From: Achatina immaculata
Lineage: Eukaryota > Mollusca > Gastropoda > Stylommatophora > Achatinidae
Direction: 5' to 3'
DNA: 64,000 nt
NCBI GenBank assembly: GCA_009760885.1
Contig: CM019718.1
Coordinates: 30,031,530-30,095,529 of the forward strand
Made by a program: the position numbers and the translations under genes. Below the pieces are notes generated by a model that saw nothing but the letters and a program-made list of their open reading frames with translations, did not search any database and was not told the origin of the DNA. Below, in pieces: positions 10,851-23,800 of the stretch; within the stretch, counting starts at the first letter, position 1; every line of letters starts with the position of its first letter.

Positions 10851-11590
10851 AACAATCCAATATTTCGGTAAAAGCCTTTTTTTAAGGATCACGTACAAAC
10901 ACAACTCAACAGAGAAAAACAAGAAAAATAGATCATCTACTTTTCATCTTTTTATCTGTTGAATTTTTTAAAAAAAGAATGCATCTACTCCTCTTTTAGT
11001 GAGTCTGATTTTTTTTTTTTTTCATTTCAGGATTTTCTTCAGCAAGTGGCCAGCAAAAATCTGACAGTGAATACAAATTTTGTATGTTTTGTAAAATGGA
11101 ACATTAAAAAAATTTTTTATGTGTAATAAATTGTAAACAGAAGATAGAATTTTCTGAGGAAGTGTTCCCAAATCAGACACATTTTTTATTTGTTTGTTTT
11201 GATGCTGTGAAAAAAATAAAACGGTGATCCTTGTATGAAAGAAGCCAACAAGTGGCCTGACTAGACCACCTTGGTCCAGAGTCACTAAGAGAAAGTAGGA
11301 CACTGTCCACAACTTCATCAAAAGATGCACATGAAACACATATTTTACATCCTTCCAGTGCCATTAAACGTCACATTAAACATCACATGTAGTTCACCAA
11401 GTTTTCCCATTTTTGGAGAGCTTTTTCAGCCTCCTCAAGAGATTTTATGCCCGTTAAACTGGCCTCTCTTATGAATGTACATAAATTTTTCATGTTTTTT
11501 ATCCATTGTGTTGCTTTTGTATATTATCCTTGAAAAAGATTTTTGCTGGAATATTGGATGTTTATGTTCATCATTTGTACGTGCTTATGT
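10845..11590. mobile_element. Two inverted Penelope-type tails enclosing a decayed reading frame
   Basis: The minus strand at about 10900-10845 reads GATCCTTAAAAAAAGGC, then CCGAAATATTGGATTG; the plus strand at 11525-11580 reads ATCCTTGAAAAAGATTTTTG then GGAATATTGGATG. The minus-strand frame between them (CKICVSCASFDEVVDSVLL) is unrecognised. 11345-11470 resembles 31612-31735. Confidence 0.6.
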
Positions 11591-12325
11591 TTTTCTGCCT
11601 CAGTTGTCACTGCTCACTTTCCCCACTTGTTCTATTTTTTTGTCAAACTGACCCGTATATATCCATTTTGTTTTATTATTAAAACTAGTACTACTGCACT
11701 TGTCATTTCTTTTATCTCTCACTTCAAACAACAACATCATGTCAGGAAGCTGAATAATGTAAATATCACGCAAGACATTCATAAAACTCTGACAGAGAAA
11801 AAAAACAAAATCAAAATACATGCACTCATCAAAAGCAAATAAGTATCTTTTATTTTTCTAAATATTTCTCCTACATTAAAAAATCTTGTAAACTATACGT
11901 TAAACAAAATCAAATATGTCAAAAATGATCAAATCACACATAGAAATGTTATAATCACCTAAATAAATGTAGATATGTTATGACCACATAAATGTGTATG
12001 TTCATGAGTTCACCTTAGTAAACATTTCTGCTGTAAAGAGACATCTCTGATTCTCCAGGGCAGACATGATTAGCCTGCTCCACGGTCAGACTCTGAACAA
12101 GTCACACCTTTCTTGTACTTCCATCTCCCTGGAACTGCACGAGTCTCTGCTGCTGATGATGATGCCATGTCCATCTTGAAGAGCTGGCCAAGTGTCAGTC
12201 AAGGAGTGGGTTACAGCAGAAAGAGGCTAATTGTCTGGGACTAGCCAGGCTAGAAGTGTGCTAGAAGTACAGGGTCTTGACCAGCTCAAATTTGATGTTC
12301 CTCATGTACAATATCTTTTATCCTA

Positions 12326-12800
12326 CCAGTTATATCCAAAACAAAAAAATAATCTTTTCTACCATCAGTTATATCCAAAACAAAAAAATAATATTTTCTA
12401 CCATCAGTTATATCTATAAAAAAAATAATCTTTTCTACCATCAGTTATATCCAAAACAAAAAAATAATATTTTCTACCATCAGTTATATCTATAAAAAAA
12501 ATAATCTTTTCTACCATCAGTTATATCCAAAACAAAAAAATAATATTTTCTACCATCAGTTATATCTATAAAAAAAATAATCTTTTCTCCCATCAGTTAT
12601 ATCCAAAACAAACAAACAAACAAAATCTTTCTCCCATCAGTTATATCCAAAACACAAAAATAATCTTTTCTCTCAACAGTAATATCCAAAACACAAAAAC
12701 CACCTTTTCTTTCATCGGCTACATTAAAAAAAAAAAATCTTTCCTCCCATTGGTTATATCCAAAATACAAAAATAACCTTTCCTCCCATCAGTAATATCT
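12326..12800. repeat. Tandem repeat, 37-39-bp unit, about 12 copies
   Basis: Unit CAGTTATATCCAAAACAAAA plus A/T-rich ATAATCTTTTCTACCAT; two alternating unit types at the left, decaying rightwards. Confidence 0.95.
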
Positions 12801-12829
12801 GAAGCACAAAAGCTTAAAAAAAAAAATGG

Positions 12830-13350
12830 TTGATAGTTCTAAATATCATCACCAGCAGCTGAAAGATCATGAAACAATCTGAGGAAGTTCTGCTGCACCT
12901 TGACCCAAGTCTCACAGCTTCCCCTTTCTCTGTTTTAACCAAAAAAAAAATGGAAGTAACAGTAACAAAAAATTTCCTTTTTCTGAGTGAAAAAAAAAGT
13001 CCTGGCCTACAAAGAAGTGAAGTCCACACAAATGTCAATCAACAAAACATCTGCACTATCTCAATGAAACAATATGCTGATCTCTTAAACAACAGATAAC
13101 AAGAAAACTGCTTAACAATGTGAAAATAACTAGCACTTCCTGTGGAAGCCAGCTTTCGAATGTATCTATAAACACATTATTAAGCAAGAAAGCTATGTCT
13201 TATTTAACAATATAATTCAGAATTTCAAGAAATAAATGACCTTGCGGTTTTTATTTTTTCACAGCTGTTTATGTACAGGCAACAATTTCAACAATTTTGT
13301 AAAGTAATTCACACAAAAAAAAATAAGTTAAAAAGAACTGATACTTCCTT
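12830..13350. other. No recognisable feature
   Basis: A-rich; poly(A) runs, no gene or family match. Confidence 0.4.
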
Positions 13351-13351
13351 G

Positions 13352-13826
13352 CACTTCAAGGCAGACAAGAGACTGTCCCACACTTCAAGGCAGACAAGAG
13401 ACTGTCCCACACTTCAAGGCAGACAAGAGACTTCCCACACTTCAAGGCAGACAAGAGACTGTCCCAAACTTCAAGGCAGACAAGGGATTGTCCCACACTT
13501 CAAGGCAGACAAGAGACTGTCCCACACTTCAAGGCAGACAAGAGACTGTCCCACACTTCAAGGCAGACAAGAGACTTCCCACACTTCAAGGCAGACAAGA
13601 GACTGTCCCAAACTTCAAGGCAGACAAGGGATTGTCCCACACTTCAAGGCAGACAAGAGACTGTCCCACACTTCAAAGCAGACTAGGGACTGTCCCACAC
13701 TTCAAGGCAGACTAGGGATTGTCCCACACTTCATGGCAGACAAGGGATTGTCCCACACTTCAAGGCAGACAAGGGATTGTCCCACACTTCAACACAGACA
13801 AAGGATAGTACCACACTTCAAGACAA
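13352..13826. repeat. Minisatellite, 29-bp unit, about 16 copies
   Basis: Unit CTTCAAGGCAGACAAGAGAC plus TGTCCCACA, with a higher-order pattern of variant units (a block at 13405-13500 recurs at about 13549-13645). Lies in the RNASET2 3' flank. Confidence 0.96.
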
Positions 13827-13829
13827 AGG

Positions 13830-14332
13830 ACTGTTCTCAGTATACACATACTGGTTACAAAAGATTAGAACCAATAAGAAATAATATTAGAACTAATAAG
13901 CAATAAGATTAGAACAAATCAATAGTAGAAAGTGAACAGTCTAACAAATACTACTTTATTATGCAGTCAAAGCAGAAGATACAGCGGCTGGTTTCTAAAC
14001 ATGACATAAACGTTAGCTGTACACAGAACAAGCTATCTTTATCCACATTCGGTTCATAGTATAACAAGCTATCTCTATCCACATTCGGTTCATAGTATAA
14101 CAACAAAAAATACATAAAATTATATGAAATCTATGAGCTGTCTATATTTGTAAGGTGCTGAAGAACAGATGGAAATCATCCCACATAAACCTGCTAAAGA
14201 AAGATTGTGAGAATTATCTGCCCACAGATTAACATACATATAACACATATATCAGGCAAGATGACAAGAACAAAATGACTGAAAAAGCTGCCATTTAACA
14301 AGCACTACAAAGTCTCCAGCATCCACTATTAT
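13830..14332. other. RNASET2 3' flank, unassigned
   Basis: Contains one 36-bp duplication (ACAAGCTATC...CATAGTATA, 14028-14102); otherwise nothing recognised. Confidence 0.45.
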
Positions 14333-14338
14333 TTTATT
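14333..14338 (-). terminator. Candidate poly(A) signal for RNASET2
   Basis: AATAAA on the minus strand about 217 nt past the stop codon, in AT-rich DNA. First canonical hexamer found downstream by eye; use is inferred. Confidence 0.4.
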
Positions 14339-14554
14339 ATTCATAAAATGATAAAGGAATGAGCGAGAAGTTTGGCCTAGCAAATAATTACACGAATCAG
14401 TATTTTGACACCAAGTCCCAGCGGCAGGATCATGTCAGACAAGATTCTAAAGAACAGTTAGATAATGTAAGGGTCGTGCTGTCTAAGTAGATAATCAATA
14501 TTCATATGATGAAAACATATCAGTGTCAGCATCTCCGCTTTCATATGTAACATC

Positions 14555-14851
14555 TCACGCCGAGCTAAGAAGAACTGTCTCAACTTCCACTTGACGACTG
14601 GGAAGAGGAACATAATAGACAGAGTTATTTTTAGGACAGCCAACAAAGTAACTGTGTGGTTTATAAGACCCTAATATGTAATCATCCTGGGACTTCTCAC
14701 TCTCAAACTTCAGAGACAGACTCGGCTCCTGGACATCCACTGCCTGATTCTTTGCTTTATTGTGTTTCGTCGGGTGTGCCGGAGGGCAATCTGTCAGACT
14801 CAGTGTCTTGTCGTAACATAACCACACCTGGTCCAGGTAATGCTTACCATT
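14555..14851 (-). CDS. RNASET2: RNASET2 exon 9: C-terminus and stop
   Basis: Acceptor TCTTACAG. Encodes residues 194-291, starting NGKHYLDQVWLCYDK with the LTDC cysteine (215) that follows in RNase T2. The last 75 residues are a lineage-specific tail with SYFVGCPKNNSVYYVPLP near the end. Confidence 0.92.
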   Translation of the reverse strand, partial: NGKHYLDQVWLCYDKTLSLTDCPPAHPTKHNKAKNQAVDVQEPSLSLKFESEKSQDDYILGSYKPHSYFVGCPKNNSVYYVPLPSRQVEVETVLLSSA

Positions 14852-17800
14852 CTGTAAGAATACAGCATTTTCTTAACAATACAATATTTACAAATAAAAC
14901 ATAAAGATAAAAATCGCACTTCGGTAAAAGCCAGAAACTGTATGGCATTCTGGGAAAGTGGTGAACAATTGACTGGCCAGAACTCTCGTATTAAATCAGG
15001 ACAAATCTACGACTGAATTTCTGGTTGAAGGCCACAATATTTTAAAAGGTGTACATTTAACCACAACTTTTAACATAACAGTATGATCTTAAAAAAAACT
15101 ACTGTTAACATAACAGTATGATCTAAATTGTTCGTGTTTGTCTCGTATACTGGAACAAAGATCCCACTGCAGTGGAACTTCTTCTTCTTTTTCTTCTTCT
15201 TCGTTCACTTCTACCACCAAAAACCACACTGTGAACCTACTGAATTCACGCCTGTGGTCCTCGTTAGGTCCCGTGGTCCCCTGTGTGGTCCAAAATAGAC
15301 CACACGAGATCCACGAGAGGACCACAAGGGGTTCAGAGTATCACAGTGCTTTAGCCTGTATTCTTGGTGGGTCTCGGAAGCGGGATTGCGTGACACCGTG
15401 GTTTTCATTGCACCAGTTTAGTCTAGGGTTGGACTTTCTCACCGAAAGACCTCGACGTGTTTAGGATATCAGTGCATCCCCACTGGGTGAGAGGCGGTAG
15501 CCCACCCAGGCCAGAGTTGGACTTTCTCACCGGAAAACCTCGACGTGTTTTGAGATACCCATGTATCACCGCCGGATGAGAGGTGGTTGCCCATCCAGTC
15601 CAGGGTTGGGCTTCCTCACCAGAAAACCTCAGCGTGATTAGGATACGCAAACATCCCCGCCGGGTGAGAGGTGGTTGCCTATCTAGACTTCCCTGGTCCA
15701 GTGTCTCCAACTTCAGCATTTTGCGGTTGTGGCCGCTACCCTTCCTAGTTGTGACCAGGATGGAGCTTTTGTCCAGGAGGACGAATCCTCGCCACTAGTG
15801 ACTTCTACCCCTGGGTTGAGCCGGTTTAGGCATTATCCCAGTATGGGCGTGTTTGGGACGTGACCGACCTCTAGAGCAGAGGTACTGTGACATGCATAGC
15901 CTTCAAGATTCACCCCTGGTATGAGCCGGTTTAGGCAAAATTCACCAGTATGGGTGTTTATCAGGTGTTACCGACCTCTAGAGCGGAGGTGGCATGACAT
16001 GTCTAGCCATCAAGTTCCACCCCTGGTGTGTGCTGGTTTAGGCATATTTCACCAGTGTAGGTGTATTTCGGACGTGGGCGGCCTCTAGAGCAGAGGTGCC
16101 GTGGTATAGCTCTCGTAGCGATACTACTGGACATACCAGTTAAACTTCACTTTGCACCACCTTTTCCCATCGGCTCCGCACAGCAACCTTTATTTCTTTT
16201 CCGCATTTACTTCCTTAACCGGGAGGAGCTTCACTCCACGCGCGGCATTTGAAGAGTCTCGCCAGCAGTGTCTTAACCTCTGGGACAAGCCGGTTCATGC
16301 ATTTCACCCGATATGACTGCACTCAGGACGTGGCCGACCTCCAGACCAGAGGTGCCGTGATTTGACTGTTTGCTTCGCTTTATCCTTTCTACCACCTTTT
16401 CCGCAGTGATGCTGCGTGGCAACCTCATTTGCAAATTTCTTCATTGGCCGGGAGGAGCACAGCTCCACGCACGGCAGCTGAAGATCTCGCCAACGGCGGT
16501 AGATGAGCTACCAAACGTGCCACTCATCTACCCTAAGTAACTGGTTTTCAGGCGCCAGATATTCGCCCTCGCCCCTTCTCCTGTCAGTTTAAACAGTTCT
16601 GCCACAGGAAGGCCAGGAGCTGGACTTGACTGCCAGAGGCTGTTTGTGGCGCGTTTGCAGTCCTTAGAACCAGTGGAACTTCTGAAACCAGGACAATTTT
16701 TTCGTCTTGTTGTGAGAAGTCTTGCTGTATGGTTTCATACCTCACACACCCTATCTTCTTTTCTACTATGAAACTGAGTATTCAAAATATATATAACTAT
16801 AAGTATTTTTAACATATACAATTATTACTATTTTTAATATATAGAACTAGAAGTATTTTTAACATATAGAACTAGAAATATTTTTAACATATAGAACTAG
16901 AAGTATTTTTAACATATAGAACTAGAAGTATTTTTGTCAGAAAACTATGATTTGGCAAATACAAGGTGAGAAAATTCTTTCTGGCAGGCAGACACTTTCA
17001 GTATAAAAAAAAAAAAAAAACTGTTTCCCTAACACAGTTTATATCAGGTACTCATTTTTACATCTGGCTTGACTGGTGTGTGACAGCACCGCACTCCAAA
17101 TTACTACCTTTGCATGACTAACCACTTCCCTATGTTCTCACAACTGTGCTCACTTCGCAGTCATTAAACAGGCACTTCCAAGAAACAAACTTCATTAACA
17201 GAACCAGATTTCGTGTTCCCGTTTGTTAATGGCGTGAAGCAAAAAGCAACGGCTTACCGAATAGTAACATTCAATTTGAGGAATTCTGTTATATGCATTC
17301 TTCACTGCTGAGAAGACTTTTTCTACCTGCAGACAAAGAAACATTTCATTTTGCTAAATGAATAAAATAAAAATGCAACAGTAAGCAATAAATAATGGTA
17401 ACTGTATAAAGCCACTCTTATATTCTATGATACAAATTGATAACAAAATTATTAAACCTTTCCTATACAACTGTACAAAGTGGAGACTTCACAAGGAATC
17501 TATTGTATCAAGTTCCCAGTTTTGTCTCATTTATGTTTTATTTTGTTCACTTTCTTTGTACTACAGTTCTAATGTAAAATTCATAAAAGATCATTTAGTA
17601 CATGAACAGGTAATTATCTGAGGATTATAATCTTAATCTAGCACATGTTTAACAATAAACAATAAACTTTGCTTCTTCTATAGCCCTAAAAATATTTGGA
17701 TCATCACCAGCTCATCTGCCACCTCTCATGACCTCTACAGCCGGACTTTTTTATTCTGCCTGCTGTCCTAGTGCCTTCTGAGACTGACTGTCACAGACAC

Positions 17801-20800
17801 CAGTAAAAGGAAGTTCCACTGTTTGTACATTTTTTTAATCCACAACCATCACATGAAAGATAGTCCACTATTATCTGTGCTACTATTGCCCCTATGTTAT
17901 AACATGTTAAAATTATATATACATCATTAATCTGGCACAGAAATGACACCAACATTATACTTACATCAAACGTTTTATTTGGATCAGGAACTATACCAAC
18001 ATTGCTGAGTGTGCTGTAAACACAAGAACATGCTGGCAGTAATCAAACATTGCTTACATGTGACAACAGTAATCAAACATTGCTTACATGTGACAACAGT
18101 AATCAAACATTGCTTATATGTGACACCAGTAATCAAACATTGCTTACATGTGACAACAGTAATCAAACATTGCTTACATGTGACACCAGTAATCAAACAT
18201 TGCTTACATGTGAAACCAGTAATCAAACATTGCTTACATGTGATGACAGTAATCAAACATTGCTTACATGTGACACCAGTAATCAAACATTGGTTACATG
18301 TGACAACAGTAATCAAACATTGCTTACATGTGACAACAGTAATCAAACATTGCTTACATGTGACACCAGTAATCAAACATTGCTTACATGTGACACCAGT
18401 AATCAAACATTGCTTACATGTGATGACAGTAATCAAACATTGCTTACATGTGACACCAGTAATCAAACATTGGTTACATGTGACAACAGTAATCAAACAT
18501 TGCTTACATGTGACAACAGTAATCAAACATTGCTTACACGTGACAACAGTAATCAAACATTGCTTACATGTGACAACAGTAATCAAACATTGCTTACACG
18601 TGACAACAGTAATCAAACATTGCTTACATGTGACAACAGTAATCAAACATTGCTTACATGTGACACCAGTAATCAAATATTGCTTATATGTCAGAAGAGT
18701 GCTATGAATGTGGCAAAACTAGTACGAGGATCATACCGAAAGTCGTGTGCAAAAACTTTTTAAAAATCAGAATTTATAGATAGAGAAAATATAAATGTAT
18801 CATCTTAATCTGTATCCTTTACATCTCATGTAGAGGTCACATGACATCACCATCATGTGTCATGTGACCACTCAAAGCAGAAACAAAATGGTGGGTGCTG
18901 AAGTTTCGTTTTGTCAGCGTGCTGTTATTGAGTTCCTCATTAAAGAGGAAATCCCTGCTACTGAAAGTCACCAAAGACTTCCGCTTGCTTATGGAGATGT
19001 GTGTATGGGTGCTAGCAGTGTTAGGAGGTGGGTGAAACATTTCAAAGATGGAAACATGAACATCCAAGACATGCCTCGCAGTGGTTAACCTCAAACTGCC
19101 TCCACTGAATGCAATGTGGAAAGGGTTGACAATATCATTCATTAAACAATATCATTCATTAAAGAAGACAGACGTGTCACAGTATCTGAAATTGCTGTAA
19201 ATCTTGGAATAGGATACAATGCAGTACAGGAAATGACTGAAACCCTAGGCTATAGAAAAGTTAGTGCCCGCTGGGTCAAATAGGAGAAAACGTCCAGAAA
19301 GCAGTGATTCTGTGCCGTCAGTCAGCTGTAACGGAATTCTACTGGAAGGGTATTTTCAAACTTACAGAGCAATGGGGAAAATGTGTGCAGAGAAAATGAG
19401 ATTATGTTAAAAAGTGAAGAAAAGGATGCAGCTTAAGGTGATACATTTATATTTTCTCTATCTATAAATTCTGATTTTAAAAAAAATTTTGCTCACAACT
19501 TTTGGTGTGACTCCTGTACCATCATTCATTCATTCATTCATTCATTTGCATGTCCCTTGCAGAACTTTGCCTCCCAAACAGCACTCGTGTAGGCCTCTCA
19601 GTTGTGAACAAGATGGCCTGCTGCTGCTGCATCCATTTCCAGATCGTCAACGGTTTCTTGCAGCCATCTTCGTTTTGATCTTCCTCTCTTTCTTATCCCA
19701 TTATGCATCCTTCCAATACGGTCTTCTCTAAATTATCATGACGTTTAATATGTCCAAAATATTTAAGTTTTCTCTCTTTAATCCTCTTTACTAGCCAGCC
19801 TTCTTCAATATTAAGCTCTTGTAGTATAGATATATTTGTTCTTTTTTGTGTCCATGATATTTGGAGAACTCTTCTGTAGCATTTACATTCAAAGGCATTT
19901 ATGTGTTTCTCAGCTGTTTTGTTAAGTGTCCAGGTCTCACTGGCATATGTTGCGACGGGAAAGATGCATGCCCTTAAAAATCTTATTTTTGTAGTTCTGT
20001 CTGCTCCTCTCCACAGATTCTTTATTTGTTTTACTTTCTGAAGAGCAACAGATGTCCTCCTTTTAATTTCCCTCATTGTATCTCCATTATTAGTTAGCAG
20101 TGATCCAAGATATTCAAAACTCTCCACTTCTTTCAATTTTTCCTCATTGATATATATATTTCAGCTGCCTTGTTTTTTTTGTCAGTTGTCATCAATTTAG
20201 TTTTCTTTGCATTAAGATAGAGGTTTTGTTCTTCGCTGTTCTTACGGACTGACATAATTAGTTTTTCCATTCCTTTTTGTGTTGTGGACAGTAACACTGT
20301 GTCATCAGGATATCTAATCTCTGGTATTTCATAACCTCCAATTGTTATGGCATCGTAATATTCTTTGTCTACATCTTCTCTAACATTCCTCATTATATTT
20401 TCAGTATACAAGTTAAATAATAAGGCGACAATATGTACCCCTGACGGATCCCTTGTTTTATGTCAAACCAAGTTGTAGTTTCACCATTTATTCTTACTGC
20501 TGCTTGTTGGTATAGATACAGCAGTGATGTTAATTGTATCAAATGTGTTGGAAATCCCATTTTTTTCCATTATTTCCCAAAGTTTCTGGTGTTGTACACA
20601 ATTAAATGCCTTTGAGTAGTCTATAAAGGATAAATATAGATTCACATTAAACTCTCTGCATTTCTCTATTATTAATCTTAGATTGACCCTTGTACCACTG
20701 AACATTAATTAAACATGAGACTGACTGGTGGGTGTATCATCTTACGAGTGAATGTATCTTGTTGTAGATGGGTGTATCTTGTTGTGGATACATGCACCTT

Positions 20801-23800
20801 GTTGTAGATGGGTGTTCTCTGTCCCACAGACAGGTGAATGCTGCAGGATATTATTTATGCCATCATCATCTTGTATCCTCGCCACATAAAGCTAACTACA
20901 TCTTGTATCCTCGCCACATAAAGCTAACTACATCTTGTATCCTCGCCACATAAAGCTAACTACATCTTGTATCCTCACCACATAAAGCTAACTACATCTT
21001 GTATCCTCTCCACATAAAGCTAACTACATCTTGTATCCTCTCCACATAAAGCTAACTACATCTTGTATCCTCGCCACATAAAGCTAACTACATCTTGTAT
21101 CCTCGCCACATAAAGCTAACTACATCTTGTATCCTCGCCACATAAAGCTAACTACATCTTGTATCCTCTCCACATAAAGCTAACTACATCTTGTATCCTC
21201 GCCACATAAAGCTAACTACATCTTGTATCCTCTCCACATAAAGCTAACTACATCTTGTATCCTCTCCACATAAAGCTAACTACATCTTGTATCCTCTCCA
21301 CATAAAGCTAACTACATCTTGTATCCTCACCACATAAAGCTAACTACATCTTGTATCCTCGCCACATAAAGCTAACTACATCTTGTATCCTCGCCACATA
21401 AAGCTAACTACATCTTGTATCCTCTCCACATAAAGCTAACTACATCTTGTATCCTCTCCACATAAAGCTAACTACATCTTGTATCCTCTCCACATAAAGC
21501 TAACTACATCTTGTATCCTCACCACATAAAGCTAACTACATCTTGTATCCTCTCCGCATAAAGCTAACTACATCTTGTATCCTCTCCACATAAAGCTAAC
21601 TACATCTTGTATCCTCTCCACATAAAGCTAACTACATCTTGTATCCTCTCCACATAAAGCTAACTACATCTTGTATCCTCTCCACATAAAGCTAACTACA
21701 TCTTGTATCCTCACCACATAAAGCTAACTACATCTTGTATTCTCTCCACATAAAGCTAACTACATCTTGTATCCTCTCCACATAAAGCTAACTACATCTT
21801 GTATCCTCTCCACATAAAGCTAACTACATCTTGTATCCTCTCCACATAAAGCTAACTACATCTTGTATCCTCTCCACATAAAGCTATGACAGTAGAGTGA
21901 TTTTTCTTAATGTGAAGGTTAGCTGGGTCAGTCTGGTATTTACAAGTTGGGTTTTGACAGTTATGTCTCGCAAACTGTTACATTTCCTACCCTCTTGGCT
22001 TAGGGCTTGTGTATTTCGTGCTGGTCAGTGAGCACAGTAGAGACTGGTCAGGTGATCAGTTATGAAAACAAGATTTTGGGTCAGTCAAGATCCTTCTAGT
22101 ACATCACGTGGGCTGTAAAACCCACGAAAGAGAATTGTGGGAGAGACTGTGAGAGGGCAATCAGTCCGAGTCTTAGTTTTGTTAGAGTAGGACGTAGTTT
22201 GTAGTTTAGGGACTTTGTGTCTTAGTGGTTGGCAGTGGTTTTTGTAGTATAGAATAGTGAATCTAGTATGTGGTAGGATTCTGCTGGCGTTGAAGTCAGG
22301 CTTCTTGACGTAGATGCATGGAATCATGTATGTTGTCTTGCTGGAGTAACGTTGTGTCGTTTTATTTAGATGTCACTGCCAATGTTTTGCACTCATCATC
22401 ATCGCCGTTATATCACCAGTTGCACCAATAAAGCCATCATGAATCTATAAAGCTGCTACTTGTGTTTGCCACCGAGTGAAAGGCGTTCCTGGGAGAGTTG
22501 GTCTGTCACCAAATAGTAAACAGACACCACCAGGCTCCAAGCAGGAATTAAGCTGCTGTCTACAATGACAAAAGAGACAGACCTCAACTGTTTTGAAAGA
22601 GTGAAGTCTTGACTATCTATCACTGTAATACTATGGAGTCCTAGTTATAGTGAAAGCTCAAGTTTTGAAGCACAGTGGTATTAATGAAAATAGTAGGCCT
22701 ACAAGTATCAGGCATTAAAGATATCAGACACAGTGTGTAGCAGAATAGTGTATAACATTCTTCTATTACTAATGTTAAATGGCAACCAAGACTATTTTAA
22801 AGCTAACTATATATTGTATCCTCACCACATTAAGCTAACTACATCTTGTATCCTCACCACATTAAGCTAACTACATCTTATATCCTCACCACATTAAGCT
22901 AACTACATCTTATATCCTCACCACATTAAGCTAACAGTATCTTGTATCCTCACCACATTAAGCTAACTACATCTTGTATCCTCACCACATTAAGCTAACT
23001 ACATCTTATATCCTCACCACATTAAGCTAACTACATCTTATATCCTCACCACATTAAGCTAACTACATCTTGTATCCTCACCACATTAAGCTAACTACAT
23101 CTTGTATCCTCACCACATTAAGCTAACTACATCTTGTATCCTCACCACATAAAGCTAACTACATCTTGTATCCTCACCACATTAAGCTAACTACATCTTG
23201 TATCCTCACCACATTAAGCTAACTACATCTTATATCCTCACCACATTAAGCTAACTACATCTTATATCCTCACCACATTAAGCTAACTACATCTTATATC
23301 CTCACCACATTAAGCTAACTACATCTTATATCCTCACCACATTAAGCTAACTACATCTTGTATCCTCACCACATTAAGCTAACTACATCTTATATCCTCA
23401 CCACATTAAGCTAACTACATCTTGTATCCTCACCACATTAAGCTAACTACATCTTGTATCCTCACCACATTAAGCTAACTACATCTTGTATCCTCACCAC
23501 ATTAAGCTAACTACATCTTGTATCCTCACCACATTAAGCTAACTACATCTTATATCCTCACCACATTAAGCTAACTATATCTTGTATCCTCACCACATTA
23601 AGCTAACAGTATCTTGTATCCTCTCCACATTAAGCTAACTATATCTTGTATCTTCACCACATTAAGCTAACTATATCTTGTATTTTCACCATATAAAGCT
23701 AACTATATCTTGTATCCTTGCCACATTAAGCTAACTACATCTTGCATCCTCGGTACATAAACCTAACTACATTTATCTCTAACAAGTTTGGTCCTTTATT

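Noticed and set aside
18032..18691. CRISPR-like regular 30-bp repetition
   Set aside because: Units are contiguous with no spacers, and the setting is an animal gene intron.
17984..18763. Three long overlapping frames of 230-237 aa
   Set aside because: All are translations of the 30-bp array in RNASET2 intron 6, on both strands.
21888..22796. Solo LTR between the two 32-bp arrays
   Set aside because: No clear TG...CA ends, target duplication or primer-binding site could be placed.
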